The position numbers were made by a program, and so were the translations under genes. Below, piece by piece: positions 1 to 10,695 of a DNA stretch of 64,000 nucleotides. Below the pieces are notes generated by a model. That model saw nothing but the letters and a program-made list of their open reading frames with translations. It was not told the DNA's origin and did not search any database. This DNA comes from Basidiobolus meristosporus CBS 931.73 (lineage: Eukaryota > Basidiobolomycota > Basidiobolomycetes > Basidiobolales > Basidiobolaceae), in the NCBI GenBank assembly GCA_002104905.1, contig MCFE01000360.1, forward strand, positions 1 through 64,000, in the 5' to 3' direction. Position 1 is the stretch's first letter, and the number at the start of each line of letters is the position of its first letter.

Positions 1-416
1 ATGGGCGTGGTGGCGGCTGATTATGCAAGTACTGCAGACAGCTTTACCAAGCCGCTCATATGACTTGGGCTGTGATGATGTATGCTTTGTGATTTCCAAT
101 TCTTAACATTGGCCGTAAGTTAAAGATTCGTACTTTGAAAGTTCACCCCCAAACCGTACACATGTACCCTCCGATCGGGAGTGTAGATTCTAACAGCAGC
201 TAGATGAATTAGATCAGTGGGCTTTGGCGTATGATTAGATGCTACATAGACGTATCACTTTAAGTGGAGATCGTTGAAACATCCACTAATGCGCATCATG
301 AAATACGAAATGCTGTTGCGTGAATACACTACTTCGAACGAGCCATAAATTTTCTGATTTTTATAAAATTCCATTAATTTCTGTTTGCAATACTCAGCTC
401 TTTAAGTATGGACCGT
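1..416. other. Non-coding, nothing recognised
   Basis: AT-rich sequence upstream of the tRNA's 3' end. No convincing reading frame, repeat or RNA fold was seen. Confidence 0.4.
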
Positions 417-421
417 AAAAA
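417..421 (-). terminator. RNA polymerase III T-run terminator of tRNA-Thr
   Basis: Five T residues on the minus strand start directly after the tRNA discriminator base. This is the usual Pol III stop and supports a transcribed tRNA gene. Confidence 0.7.
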
Positions 422-493
422 TCCCTACTGCCAGGATTGAACTGGCGACCTTCAGTTTACGAGACTGACGCGCTACCACTGCGCTAAGCAGGC
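422..493 (-). tRNA. tRNA-Thr (anticodon CGT)
   Basis: The minus strand folds as a complete 72-nt cloverleaf without intron. It has a 7-nt acceptor strand, U8-A9, a D-arm with GCGC/GCGC stem, a 5-bp anticodon stem (TCAGT/ACTGA) around loop CTCGTAA, a 5-nt variable loop, and a T-arm GCCAG/CTGGC around TTCAATC. Positions 34-36 are CGT, so it should read the Thr codon ACG. The loop differs from an elongator Met loop (CTCATAA) at one base, so Met was considered; anticodon position 35 is clearly G. The acceptor closes except for a G1/G72 mismatch and one G-T pair. A T5 run follows directly. No CCA is encoded, as expected for a nuclear gene. Confidence 0.85.
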
Positions 494-499
494 GAGTTT

Positions 500-1344
500 G
501 ATCGGGGATTAAAGTAAATCATATAACACAACTAAAATATAATCGCAAAACCTGTAACACGAAACTGAACAAAAAGCACTCTTTGAAAGAATTGACTGTG
601 AGTAACAGCTTCTTCCACTCACAACTGGGGACAATCTTTGTGAAAAAACACTAGTTCAGAGTAGATTCACACTGGCAGGGGAGGTTGTCATGTTGCTCGA
701 GGAAATACAACTACCTGAACTATTACTTGCTTGGGAACCGGCAGATGAAACGAGTTTCAACAGATCATATTGGTCAATGGATGTTGAAGTAAAGCTATCA
801 CTTTTATCATGATTTTCAGGCTAATTGAAATTTAGCCACTTGTATATATTTTCACCAATGTGATTATGAACGAGATGTTGACATGGATAGTTGTTTATTG
901 CTGCCCAAGTTAAGAATACTTATGGACAGAACATAAATAGGAATCAGCAAACATTGAACATTGATGGAAGTAACATTTGGTCAAGTAATCATGTGTTTCA
1001 ACAGAGACATGGTATAAACATGGATACCAGGGGAAATATTGTATAATCCACCCAAGGAATTTGGCAACATACCCATAAACTAGTATTACCAGCAAGCCAG
1101 CTCAGAATGCATAAGCTATTTGTGATGATGTGATTCAACCCAAAAGTAACCAATTGGAGGAGTTCAGAATGATGAATCTGGCTCATAGCCAATAACCACA
1201 TCTAACTGGCAGCTAAAAACTCAAAGCAGCTTTCTCAATGCACAAGTTAATTAGTGTATCAGTCTAAATAGAGTTGACACCATCTTTGGTACGTCAAGGG
1301 ACTTAAATAGTGTGTGAGCTTCATTAGCTCTTCACCTTCTCACA
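500..1344. other. Non-coding, possible transposon remnant
   Basis: AT-rich DNA with only short shadow frames. From about 850 onward CpG becomes scarce, as in the adjoining repeat, so part of it may belong to the decayed element. No motif was recognised. Confidence 0.3.
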
Positions 1345-2849
1345 GGCTCCAATCAATATTCATATACATATGTGACAATACAAATGCATAGACTGGATGA
1401 ACTGGATATGTATTTATTTAAGTGGAGTTCTGAAGCCATTCCTACCAAAAGTACATTGGAAGCATTGGGAGTCAATTGTGGACATTGTAGGAATATTTAT
1501 CCAGAAGAGGATCACCAATGCCAACTTGATGCATCTACAGCTGTTGTGCAAGGAGTTTGTGATGGGTTTTTAGCGGCTATACTACTAACATAAAGCTGAA
1601 CATGTAGATCTCTGCTGCTACTGTATCCATTCTCTACTTCATCTTGCATAGCATGTGGAGAATATTGGGCCTTGCTTCACCTTCTGGGAGTTTCCTTTGG
1701 AGCAGATGTGTTAGGGGATAGGAAGACAAGTCAGGTTGCAGGTACTACCATATGGCAATCTCATCAAGAATATTACCTTCAAGTCTGTCATGGATGTGAC
1801 AAGTAGGCACATGGAGGACAGCCAGGAAGAGTTGGAAGATACTGAGGACAGATGTGCACATGGAGACACCAATGCCTATGGCATTAAGAAGCTAAGCAGC
1901 CCCAATGCATGGGTAATTAGTTAAGTAATGCAAAGTTGGGTTGGTTGCAACAAGCAACTACTTTCTATTAGGAAAATCTACTAAGGTATGCCAGATTTCT
2001 CATGATCACCAGCCAACTTCTGCACCGTTCAATACAGAATTCACACAAACAAGATCCAGTGGGCACCTACAAGGGGGACTAGATCCAGCAGGGAGAAGGA
2101 ATATATTGGCTAAATGAATGTTTAGGTGGAAATACAAATTTTTACAACAGAAGTGGCAACAACCAAGAATATATTTGCATGATGTATATGTTACCAGCAG
2201 TACAAGGTATATGACAACTTTGCAAGTATCTCACTAAAAAGCCATAAAGTTGAGGAAATAGAAGTATGTCAATTGCTGCAGGTGTGCACATTTGTAGAGG
2301 TTAGTAAGCAGCAGGCCATAGTTTTTTTTTTGATTCAAACTATATGTGGAATACCCAAGGTAGTAGTGGGTACACAAATAAAGGGGGGTGATTCTACAGT
2401 GGAATATATGAATTGCACAAGGGGAGGTAGAAAAAGGAAATACCATTTGGTAAATTGGTATGGTAGCATCAAACAGAACTAGCTGAAGGCCACCATACTG
2501 CTGTTATAATGCCATCAGAATCTTGCTGTGAGGCCATTGAAATACTATCAAGATTTTGCCATATAAGGCATTTGGATGTCCTGACTGGTTGGATCCATTT
2601 AAATAGTTGTAGAGCACAATAAGACTGCAACAATTCTATGCAGTTATTGTCACAGCACCAATTAAATCCAGTCATATTTATAACTTTATTTGGCAGTAAA
2701 ATTAGCAAAATGCCGTTGTGATCCCATCATAAGATTGTTTAGAGGGTCACTAATTCCAAGCTGCTGGTATTGTGATAATCTCTACACAGGATCCTGACAG
2801 CTGATCCAGATAGGATCCACATGCAGGACCAAATTATTTTTCATAGGGT
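1345..2849 (+). mobile_element. Decayed DNA-transposon fragment, copy A (Tnp2-element 3' half)
   Basis: This 1.5-kb stretch is a diverged direct copy of 57088-58599; long blocks align by eye with few indels. Two short frames (1372-1593 and 1736-1924) encode peptides closely matching frames at 57085-57315 and 57398-57667, including CGHCRNIYP and SQEELE-TEDRCAHG blocks. In copy B the same sequence lies directly downstream of an identifiable Tnp2 transposase domain, so copy A is inferred to be the 3' half of the same family. Frames are broken by stops and shifts, and no function is expected. Both copies end near a shared TTTTTCATAGGGT, which may be close to the element end. CpG is rare. Confidence 0.75.
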
Positions 2850-5800
2850 CTTTTTCAACAACTATTGCACAGTGCTCTAATGGCATAAATACCTCTAGGT
2901 CACAGCATTTATATTTTGTGATGGCCTTCTGACAGGTTCATCACAGTTGCTTTCATAGGGTATTCTGCAAGTATTGCAACATTTTTTCATAGTATTTGAC
3001 TATTGTTTTTCCACCAACATTAAATTGCAATATTTGATAGAAGTAGTGAGCAGTTGATTACCAAATTGGGCTTGAATGCTTGTGGGCCTAGTCTTCTCCC
3101 GGAAATTATGTATCCCTCTCTGCCTAATGGCTAGAGCCAGAGATATTGCCAGTAATCAGTTTTGGCAAGCTTGGAATTCAGCTGAGATTAAGACAGTATT
3201 CTGCTATCACTATTATCACTGTTACTACCCCCCTTCCTACTGAACAGTGTCTTGAGCACTAATGTGTTATCATCTCTTCTAATTAACTTACCTACCAATT
3301 CCCCCCAGCTACACACTTATATCATAGCTACAATAGTACCACTGACTTCTTTGTTTCAACTCAATAAAATATTTCATCAATTGGTGACTGTCTGTTCACC
3401 CCCCCCCCTTAGCTCCCCAAGTCTACTGGCCATTCTGGACCCAAACCAGATACCACAAATTAGCTCAACTCACTATGGATTTACTCCAATTTCACTGCTT
3501 ATACCAGGCTTTCCAGGAAACCTATCTCAGACCTAGCTGACTTGAAATTGCTGAACCACCCAGTTCTCTACTCTCAGACCTGGCTTACCAGGAAGACATC
3601 TCTCAGACCTATCTTTTTAGTATTAACTTTGGATTAACTTGGCTACTTTTGATACTTGTTGTAATTAAATGAATAATTCACCATCTGGTGGCTATCACTC
3701 CCTTTACATTTACATTTCATTATATCAGGCATTGTATTCTAATTTTGATATCAAACTTATGATCCACAACTACCTGTTAGTTTGTGAAATTTAAATGTGG
3801 TATTTCAACCATTAGGAGTCTTCATTGATTGAATAGCTAAAATATGTTACCAAGGTAACAAGATGTTGTGCAGTAGAAAAAAGGTCATCTGAATGAGCTT
3901 CAAAAATTCAATTCCAAGGGTTCACTGCGTAACAGATTAGGAACCTAAGAAGCTTAATATAAATGAATAATCAATTGCGAAGCTAATCCATTTCAACATC
4001 ACAAACTTATTGATTATTGCACCCATAGTGCTCACAAGCCCTTGTTTGATATGGAGTAAATCAGCATTAATCTCTACAAAGCGGGAGTCCTTTTTTGCAT
4101 TTCCCATGACTCCAAAGTATATACTATGGCAGCAGCTATGTGGTATTAAAGTGTTTCCAGATATGTATTAAAAAATCAATATTGAGGTGCAGTTTGATTT
4201 CGGCTAAATCTGTCTAAGATATATAGACTTTATGGTGTAACCACCAAATCTGTTTCAGAGCTAAGCGTTTGAAGGCAGTGTGACGTTTTTCTTGCCAACT
4301 TGAATTTCATTGCTCTGGTAGGAGTTACAAAGCTATCCGGTCGAGCTTAAATATATATCGGACTTGGGTGTTTCACTGCTCTCCATACGTTGGTTTTACC
4401 TCGACTAAACCTCTAGCAAGCAATGACATTTCCATCAACTGTAGCGCTTTATATTGTACATCATTTTAGAGTACTTTTATGATGTTTAAAAGCCTGCCCA
4501 AGCCATATTAGGTATTGCTCGTGCATAAATGATTTATGTGTATCCATCGCTTGCAGCCAATTTCGATCTGGCATTGGAGTGCTCTACCTTAATTTTAAAC
4601 TTGTACTGGTTCCTGTTTCAGGTATTGAACTCAGCAATACATCCTGGCTGGATGATGGAATATGGTGTTCTGTCTTACCCATGCATCATGACCAGTGTTT
4701 ACCTCAGACAAGGAGAAGTACTTACGGTACATGTCCACTCCACTAATCAGCACGCTAGGGTCACTTTTGATTTCAATTTGTCTTGGAAAATACAGGCACA
4801 TCTGTGATTAAGATCTACTCCTTATAGATCTGTCGCCCCTTAGAAATCTATAAACTATACACTTCAAGGGAGATGGAACTTCCAAAAAACTTCAACTTTG
4901 TTTAGTATTCCAGTTGCTTCCGATAGTTGGGCTTTCTACCAGCCTCTAGCTATATCTCGATATAAAGCTTACCCCATTAGATATGCCCCTTACTAGAATT
5001 ATATCATTCACCAAAAGCAAGCGCTTGGGGGCGTCAATTGCTCAACTAGAGTTGTAACTACTCAGTTGAAACGTTAGAACAGCTTGACCCTTCCGTGACA
5101 CAAAATGCCAGAAGCAAGCATGTTCCCTTAATCGACTAGTTGTGGGCCAATCAAGAATATTTGTGGGCAAGTAAGAGGAATGAAGCCTTTCAATCGTCTC
5201 ATCCATAGCTTGAAATCAGTTTGTATTCTCTTAGCATGGCGTGAAAAGCAACTTGGAGCAATGTTAGGCTCAAGTAGTCATCAGAAGCCCGGCAAAAGGC
5301 TGGTTACCTTCGTACAACTATAGAAATTTTATCAATTTGCATCATTTGAAGAATTCTAAAGAATTGTCTATGCTCCAATGGATTCCACAAGTTTCATACC
5401 GATGTATCGTATATATTCCTAGGTATCATTACAATACAACCTTAATTTGGCGACGTCTAATAATGTTCAAGTTGTGGGTTGTACCCTTATCTATATTGAA
5501 TTTTACAAGGATTGATAGTATTCTATATGGTGTATAGTGCTATATATATATTCGTGTGGAAACCTTAGGAAGCCTATTGTCACATTAAGTAAATCCTCAG
5601 GGATATTCGGAGGTGAGAACCCGATCAATATAGTTATGAATACTGAATTGATTACTGGCCCATATTGTCTGCAATGCAGAGTATGGAATAGTTTTGAAAC
5701 GATGCTAAATCGCATGTGTAACCTCGGGCCAAACCTTATTGACTGTGGGTCTCAATCATGTCTACCATATAAATTATTACTTTGGGGGTATCCGCATTTG

Positions 5801-6483
5801 TATCATAAAAGGTAAAATAAAGTGTTGCTCCTCTTTACCATATATCTACATATAATCTTATAAAGAAGTGGCAACATTGACTACTAGGGAAGTATATACC
5901 GCTCCCTCACTTCTATAATCCACCTATAGCAGGTTACGTTGACTGATAAAGTGATACTTGAATGATGGGTTCTTGATGGTGGGAGCCTCAGTAACTGGAG
6001 TAGCAATCGCTTGCTTTAATTGGTGATTTCCTTCTAACTCGTAGTAATATAGGCTTTATGTGCTTGTATATAGTGTAATTAGGCCAAGCCAGATACTGCA
6101 CGAACGTGGTTAAATTACGTCTATAGCTTTGATGGACAATAAATCGTGCGAACTAAACAGGCGGTCACATGCTCCAGCAATGTCATTATATAACATTAGC
6201 TCAACTATCGTGGCATGTACACATTTGGATATTTATACCAACTTTGGGACAAGAAATTAAGGGAGTTTGTGTGGGAAAGGCAATCGAAGCTCAGAAAAGG
6301 AATTACAAGCGGGATCTGATTTGCGGGAAAATGGCGTGTATATAATCATTCATCTGTCGCCATATATGGGGTGGGGGCACACGTAAATACTCTAACATCA
6401 TTAAGGTTTAGTATGTAACTCCTAGAGCAACCTTATCTCTAATTGATTCTGGCGGCGGGCCCAGCTTTTCATCAGAGCCATGA
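2850..6483. other. Non-coding AT-rich spacer
   Basis: No gene recognised in 3.6 kb. The part up to about 3.7 kb is CpG-poor like the neighbouring repeat and has C-runs (near 3407) and a repeated CTCAGACCT motif (about 3525-3610), so it may be further transposon debris. From about 4 kb normal CpG returns. Short frames at 4529-4807 and 5537-5815 have no known domain and were not called. Confidence 0.35.
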
Positions 6484-6813
6484 ATGGCAATGAATAGCAA
6501 GGCTGGTAAAGAAAAAAGGAGTCAATTTCAGCCTAGAACTGTGGTCAGAAGGCTTAATAAGGCAGGTGCTGTAAGGTTCCTTCATGAGATCATTTCATCT
6601 CTGGTCACCCCGTATGAACACAACCAAAAAATGAAATATTGGCAGCATCTTCTAATTAGAAAAGCTACATATGTACACGGGATACTCATTCCTAAGTTTC
6701 TTCTCAAAGTCTATTTATTACTGCTACACAAGCTCGCTAAGGTTTTTGTTCGGCGAATTCGCTCACAATTAGAAGGTAGTCGATCAACGGTCGTAAATGC
6801 CAATTTGAAATAG
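6484..6813 (+). CDS. Hypothetical small basic protein (weak call)
   Basis: An isolated 109-residue ATG frame with no recognised family. The product is rich in Lys/Arg, particularly near both ends, and has one leucine-rich hydrophobic stretch around residues 57-76 that could be a membrane or amphipathic segment followed by basic residues. There is no clear intron signal continuing it, no evident promoter, and it lies in a gene-poor spacer. It could equally be a chance frame or one exon of an unrecognised gene. Confidence 0.2.
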   Translation: MAMNSKAGKEKRSQFQPRTVVRRLNKAGAVRFLHEIISSLVTPYEHNQKMKYWQHLLIRKATYVHGILIPKFLLKVYLLLLHKLAKVFVRRIRSQLEGSRSTVVNANLK

Positions 6814-7895
6814 TGATCCCGGTTTCATTAGGTAGGGGACGCCAGTTCTTAATCATAGTAAAGAACATTCTGTCATATTTCGATGGTAATGCATGGTCTA
6901 TGATTGGTGATGAATACTATTACATTGATATTGTAAATGGTATTTTTTTGCCTGAGCTCTTTCCTTTTCTAATCACAATGGAAAAATCATGAATCCAATT
7001 TGACATTGGCATGCTCCATGATCAAGGAGTGTAGTATTACTTGCATGAACGTGTAGTTCATGTTAACTCCAAAGGCAAAGTAATGTTAATACCTTGGTAA
7101 ATACACCAGGTATGGATATTACATTCATTGTAGCTTTGAGCAGGTAGCCGAATCGATAGCTCAACACTGGCGGGTCAAATCGACGGTCCCGACACGTGAG
7201 GGCGCTTGGGTTTAGCGGCCGTATGAATTAAGGAAGCCAATATCGATATTAAAATGGAAAACCAGGTGACGATAGTGGAACAAACTCCTAGTATTTGAGT
7301 AGAAACTTAGTTCCTTGTATTTTATATACATATTTTTATACATTTTGATCAAGATTAGCGCCAGAAGTCCCACTACGGTTTGCATCGATTGGTTGTGTTT
7401 TGGGACTTCCCTTGCGATTTATCATCCAAATTGCCAATTCTCCAGCCAATTCGTATATAGCCATATAGAGTTGGGATTGTTATATCTGTTTATGTACAAC
7501 CACTGATGTAAAAGATGCGGAATTCGACACAGGTGATAATGATAACTCTATCATGAGCACTGATTCGTTTTGGAATTCTCTCATGGGTGACTCGGGGTTT
7601 TTTAGGCTTCCCCAATTGGGATGAACCCAACAATGAACATCTCATTCAACAACTTAATCTTAAACAGTTTCGGGTGAGTGATCTTGGGATTCCGACCTTG
7701 TTGACTAACAATGGTGCTGGAAATCTAACTGGTCTTGCTCGCCAAATTAGCATGATTATTAGAAGATTGGCTGATAAATGACATAATATCGAAAGTGGGG
7801 ATTTTGCCAACGCTATTTAAATGAGCAAGGATTCGTTTATTGCTTTATATTTTCCCTTTTACTCTAACTCCTCTTTTCAACACAAGTAGAATACC
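6814..7895. other. Spacer upstream of the bHLH gene
   Basis: No recognised gene. A 64-codon frame at 7587-7781 has no family match and is probably chance. A GC-richer patch around 7140-7220 was inspected for a tRNA and rejected. The last 60 bases before 7896 are pyrimidine-rich, as in a short 5' leader. Confidence 0.35.
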
Positions 7896-9008
7896 ATGAG
7901 TCTCCCGCATGCTCCCACCAATGTTTATACACAATATTCACATGTACCTCCTAACGGTCAAACCTCATCGAGCCATTTGACCACTGTGCCCTCTGGATTA
8001 GCTGGGAATAGCTATACAACATCCTCTATTCAGCCTGCCTCTACGAATCCACACCCAGAAAACAAACCACCAGGGGAAGTACCAAAAGCTAAATCAGAAA
8101 AAAACTCTCTACAGAGCAAAATCATCAGCCGAAAACTCAAGGGATACCTTTTCGAAGACTCTATTCGAGAGTTCAATCCCGAAAAATTGTACAAAACAAA
8201 GGAATCCCGCAAACGTGAATCGTACAAAGTTCATGGTGTGAATATCCTCAATCGGGATGATCTTGATAGCAAAACTGCGATCGAAAGGTTGCAGAAGAGG
8301 AGGGCTCAGCACAATCGTGTAGAGCGACGAAGACGTGATATGATAAACAATGCTATTGAGGAGCTGTCTGAAATCATTCCTAACGCTCAACAGGATAGAT
8401 TTGCTAGAAGTAACGTCCTACGCCTTGCCATCGATTACATCAGGGATCTACAAGCCGAAGCAGATCACCTACGTCAAGAGAATGCAACTCTCAAAACCAC
8501 ACGACCTGTAGTACCACGACTTGACCCTGCTAAGAAGCCACCGACCATCGTTATAAATCCCATAAGTAGTCAAAGTATCCCACAGCTTCAGCCCGACATT
8601 TCCCCTAGTCTCTCCCCTGGTTGGGACCAAGAGCCCAAGAGTCCTTTGACATTGCCGTATGGATTAGTTGGAAATTCTGATCATCAAATTCATATGACTT
8701 CACCAACAGGGTTCTCAAATGATTTGGCACGCCAAGCTGAAAAGCAAAGACTCCTATCACTACCATCCCGGATCTCCCAGCCCATCCACAGCACAGCCCC
8801 TCCAGCAGCAGTAAGCCAGAATATTGTAGGAGCCCCGGAACAGCCTAGATACTCACATCACCATACTCGACACATGTCCATCCCTAACGCATCCATGTCG
8901 GCACTAAGTCTTGCCCCCCCACTAACTCATCAGAATTATCACTCAGCGCCATCCTCACCTCACGACTGTCCGCAATACAACCAGCATGGATTCTTTTTCC
9001 ATCGCTAG
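7896..9008 (+). CDS. bHLH (leucine-zipper-like) transcription factor
   Basis: A single-exon 370-residue protein. Residues about 135-186 form a basic helix-loop-helix domain. In the basic region His139, Glu143 and Arg147 occupy the H-E-R positions that read the E-box CANNTG core in the MiT/USF/Max/Cbf1 class. Helix 2 runs into a heptad-like stretch (about 184-200, LQAEADHLRQENATL) suggesting a short zipper for dimerisation. The N-terminal 60 residues and the C-terminal 170 residues are Ser/Pro/Gln/His-rich and probably disordered or activating. The ATG at 7896 is the first in frame after a leader of about 30 bases and is preceded by ACC. It should act in the nucleus. The target pathway cannot be read from sequence. 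Confidence 0.85.
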   Translation: MSLPHAPTNVYTQYSHVPPNGQTSSSHLTTVPSGLAGNSYTTSSIQPASTNPHPENKPPGEVPKAKSEKNSLQSKIISRKLKGYLFEDSIREFNPEKLYKTKESRKRESYKVHGVNILNRDDLDSKTAIERLQKRRAQHNRVERRRRDMINNAIEELSEIIPNAQQDRFARSNVLRLAIDYIRDLQAEADHLRQENATLKTTRPVVPRLDPAKKPPTIVINPISSQSIPQLQPDISPSLSPGWDQEPKSPLTLPYGLVGNSDHQIHMTSPTGFSNDLARQAEKQRLLSLPSRISQPIHSTAPPAAVSQNIVGAPEQPRYSHHHTRHMSIPNASMSALSLAPPLTHQNYHSAPSSPHDCPQYNQHGFFFHR

Positions 9009-10695
9009 GCGGAGTATCGTTTGGCCAATGAGGAGCTGTAGAGGTTACGAGTAGAGCATCACCTATGAATATTGGCCAATCCATTGAAGATTCTTAGAAT
9101 TTTAAAACATCGCGAATGACGATGTTGTATTATAGTCGTCCATTTTTTCACTCATCAATTAGCGTTCCCAAGCAACTTTGGTCAGCCAAAGTGCTTGGAC
9201 ATCCCTCTGTCCTGATTGTATATTTTCTGGTATTCTGGAATTTGTCGAAATTAAAATATACCTTTGACCCAGATCAAGAGATCTTCCCACTGAATTTGGA
9301 TGGTGGTCGTCAAATGATTCGAAATACTACTGAGGAACAGCCCTAACCCTAACCCTAACCCCTACTAGTCCGGTTGAACAAACAGAGCAATAGAAAATTG
9401 ATTTCATCTCGAGTACATGGAAATTCTAGTAATTCGAAAATGTCTTCGACGGAATTGGAGATATTCAAATGAATTACTGGTGGTACAATAGAAACTAAAG
9501 AAGCCATCTGTCACGTCCCCGGAACTTATCGGAAAAATGGTGGGAAATGCCACAATTGATTATAGGTACAGGAACAGGCTACTGCTAGAGGGTTTCTATA
9601 CAGGACTAGACAACATATGGCCGAACCATTCTCGCCATGCATTGCAGCATGGGGCTAGATAGCTAAAATAAGCATTGTAGGGAAGCAGCTATCAATGTGG
9701 ATTGGAAACATTTATTCTAGTACGTACTCACATGGTCTTGGGATGATGCTTGGTCATTAGAATAAGGAATCGCCAAAGGTGGGGGGACGAAGCAATGGAT
9801 AAGGATTAGGGGTGAGGACTGCTGCAATGGTATATGGGTCACCCTATCCTGCTAGATTAGGTAATCCCATTTCCATTAGGCGGAGTTTCCTCCATTTAGG
9901 GGGTGATTAATACATGATGATAATGATGTGCCAGAAGGATTGAATGGATTCATGTGGCCGTATATTTAACTGAGTTGCCGTAACAGTATAGGAATGGTGG
10001 GCATGAATTGGAGGAATGGAGATGAGAGCCACCAATCCAGCAGCTCCTTCCGAATCAATACAACAACCGGTAATGACCAGCTAGGTTACTGGTGATCAAG
10101 TTGATGCTGATCTTGGCTGACGAGTCTTTCCTTTCTGCTATTGGTATGTACGTACGTCGGCCGCCTTGGAATCGCCTTTTTGTTGACGCAGGCTAGCTTG
10201 GTTAGTTTCATTGCAATACATGCCGAGTACCATGCTGGGTAAAGGTGCATTGCCAACATCAGCATTTGTTCTGTTGGCTACACTCGCAATCACAAGGGAT
10301 CCATATTGGGTGCTGCATGTTTATTTATTTACGATATGCAGAGTAAGACTACTTGGTTCTGGTTTGTTAGAGAACAATGGTGTAATTGACTCAAAATATC
10401 GATATGCATGCGCTTCAAGATCAAACACCCATAGAATTATTTCGCCTTCTGCTTTATTCTACGGAATTTTGAGTCCACTCCTTGAACCCTTGCACATTCA
10501 GTAGATTTTTTCTGAGTGTCATCATTTGCCGTTACACAAAGGAGAAATCTCAGACAGCCAGGTTTAAGAATCACCGACTAATGGAGTCATGAAAAAAGAG
10601 GAGTGGACCTATTTAAACCGGTCGGGTTTAGTTGCCTAACATTTTACAAAGCTTTGGTCAACTCCATCTATGCAAACTTCTTTATCATATTTCAG
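9009..10695. other. Intergenic region with interstitial telomere repeat
   Basis: No gene was recognised. It contains the telomere-type repeat annotated separately. ATG frames at 9116-9346 and 10211-10504 have no family features. The base before the copper-fist ATG is part of a TTTCAG, so an upstream leader intron ending at 10695 is possible. Confidence 0.35.
9341..9361. repeat. Interstitial telomeric repeat (CCCTAA)3
   Basis: Three perfect CCCTAA units followed by CCC, the complement of the TTAGGG telomere repeat common in fungi. It sits between two genes rather than at a chromosome end. It could be a telobox for a telomere-repeat-binding factor, or a scar of telomerase-mediated break repair. 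Confidence 0.85.

Noticed and set aside
3160-3660. Possible LTR (AATAAAATATTTCATCA then ATTGGTGACTG)
   Set aside because: No paired terminal sequence, no second copy and no adjacent retrotransposon domain could be found.
7140-7215. GC-richer patch with GAGCAGG...GCTC and GGGTCAAATCGAC
   Set aside because: Looked like a tRNA B-box at first, but neither box matches and no cloverleaf forms.
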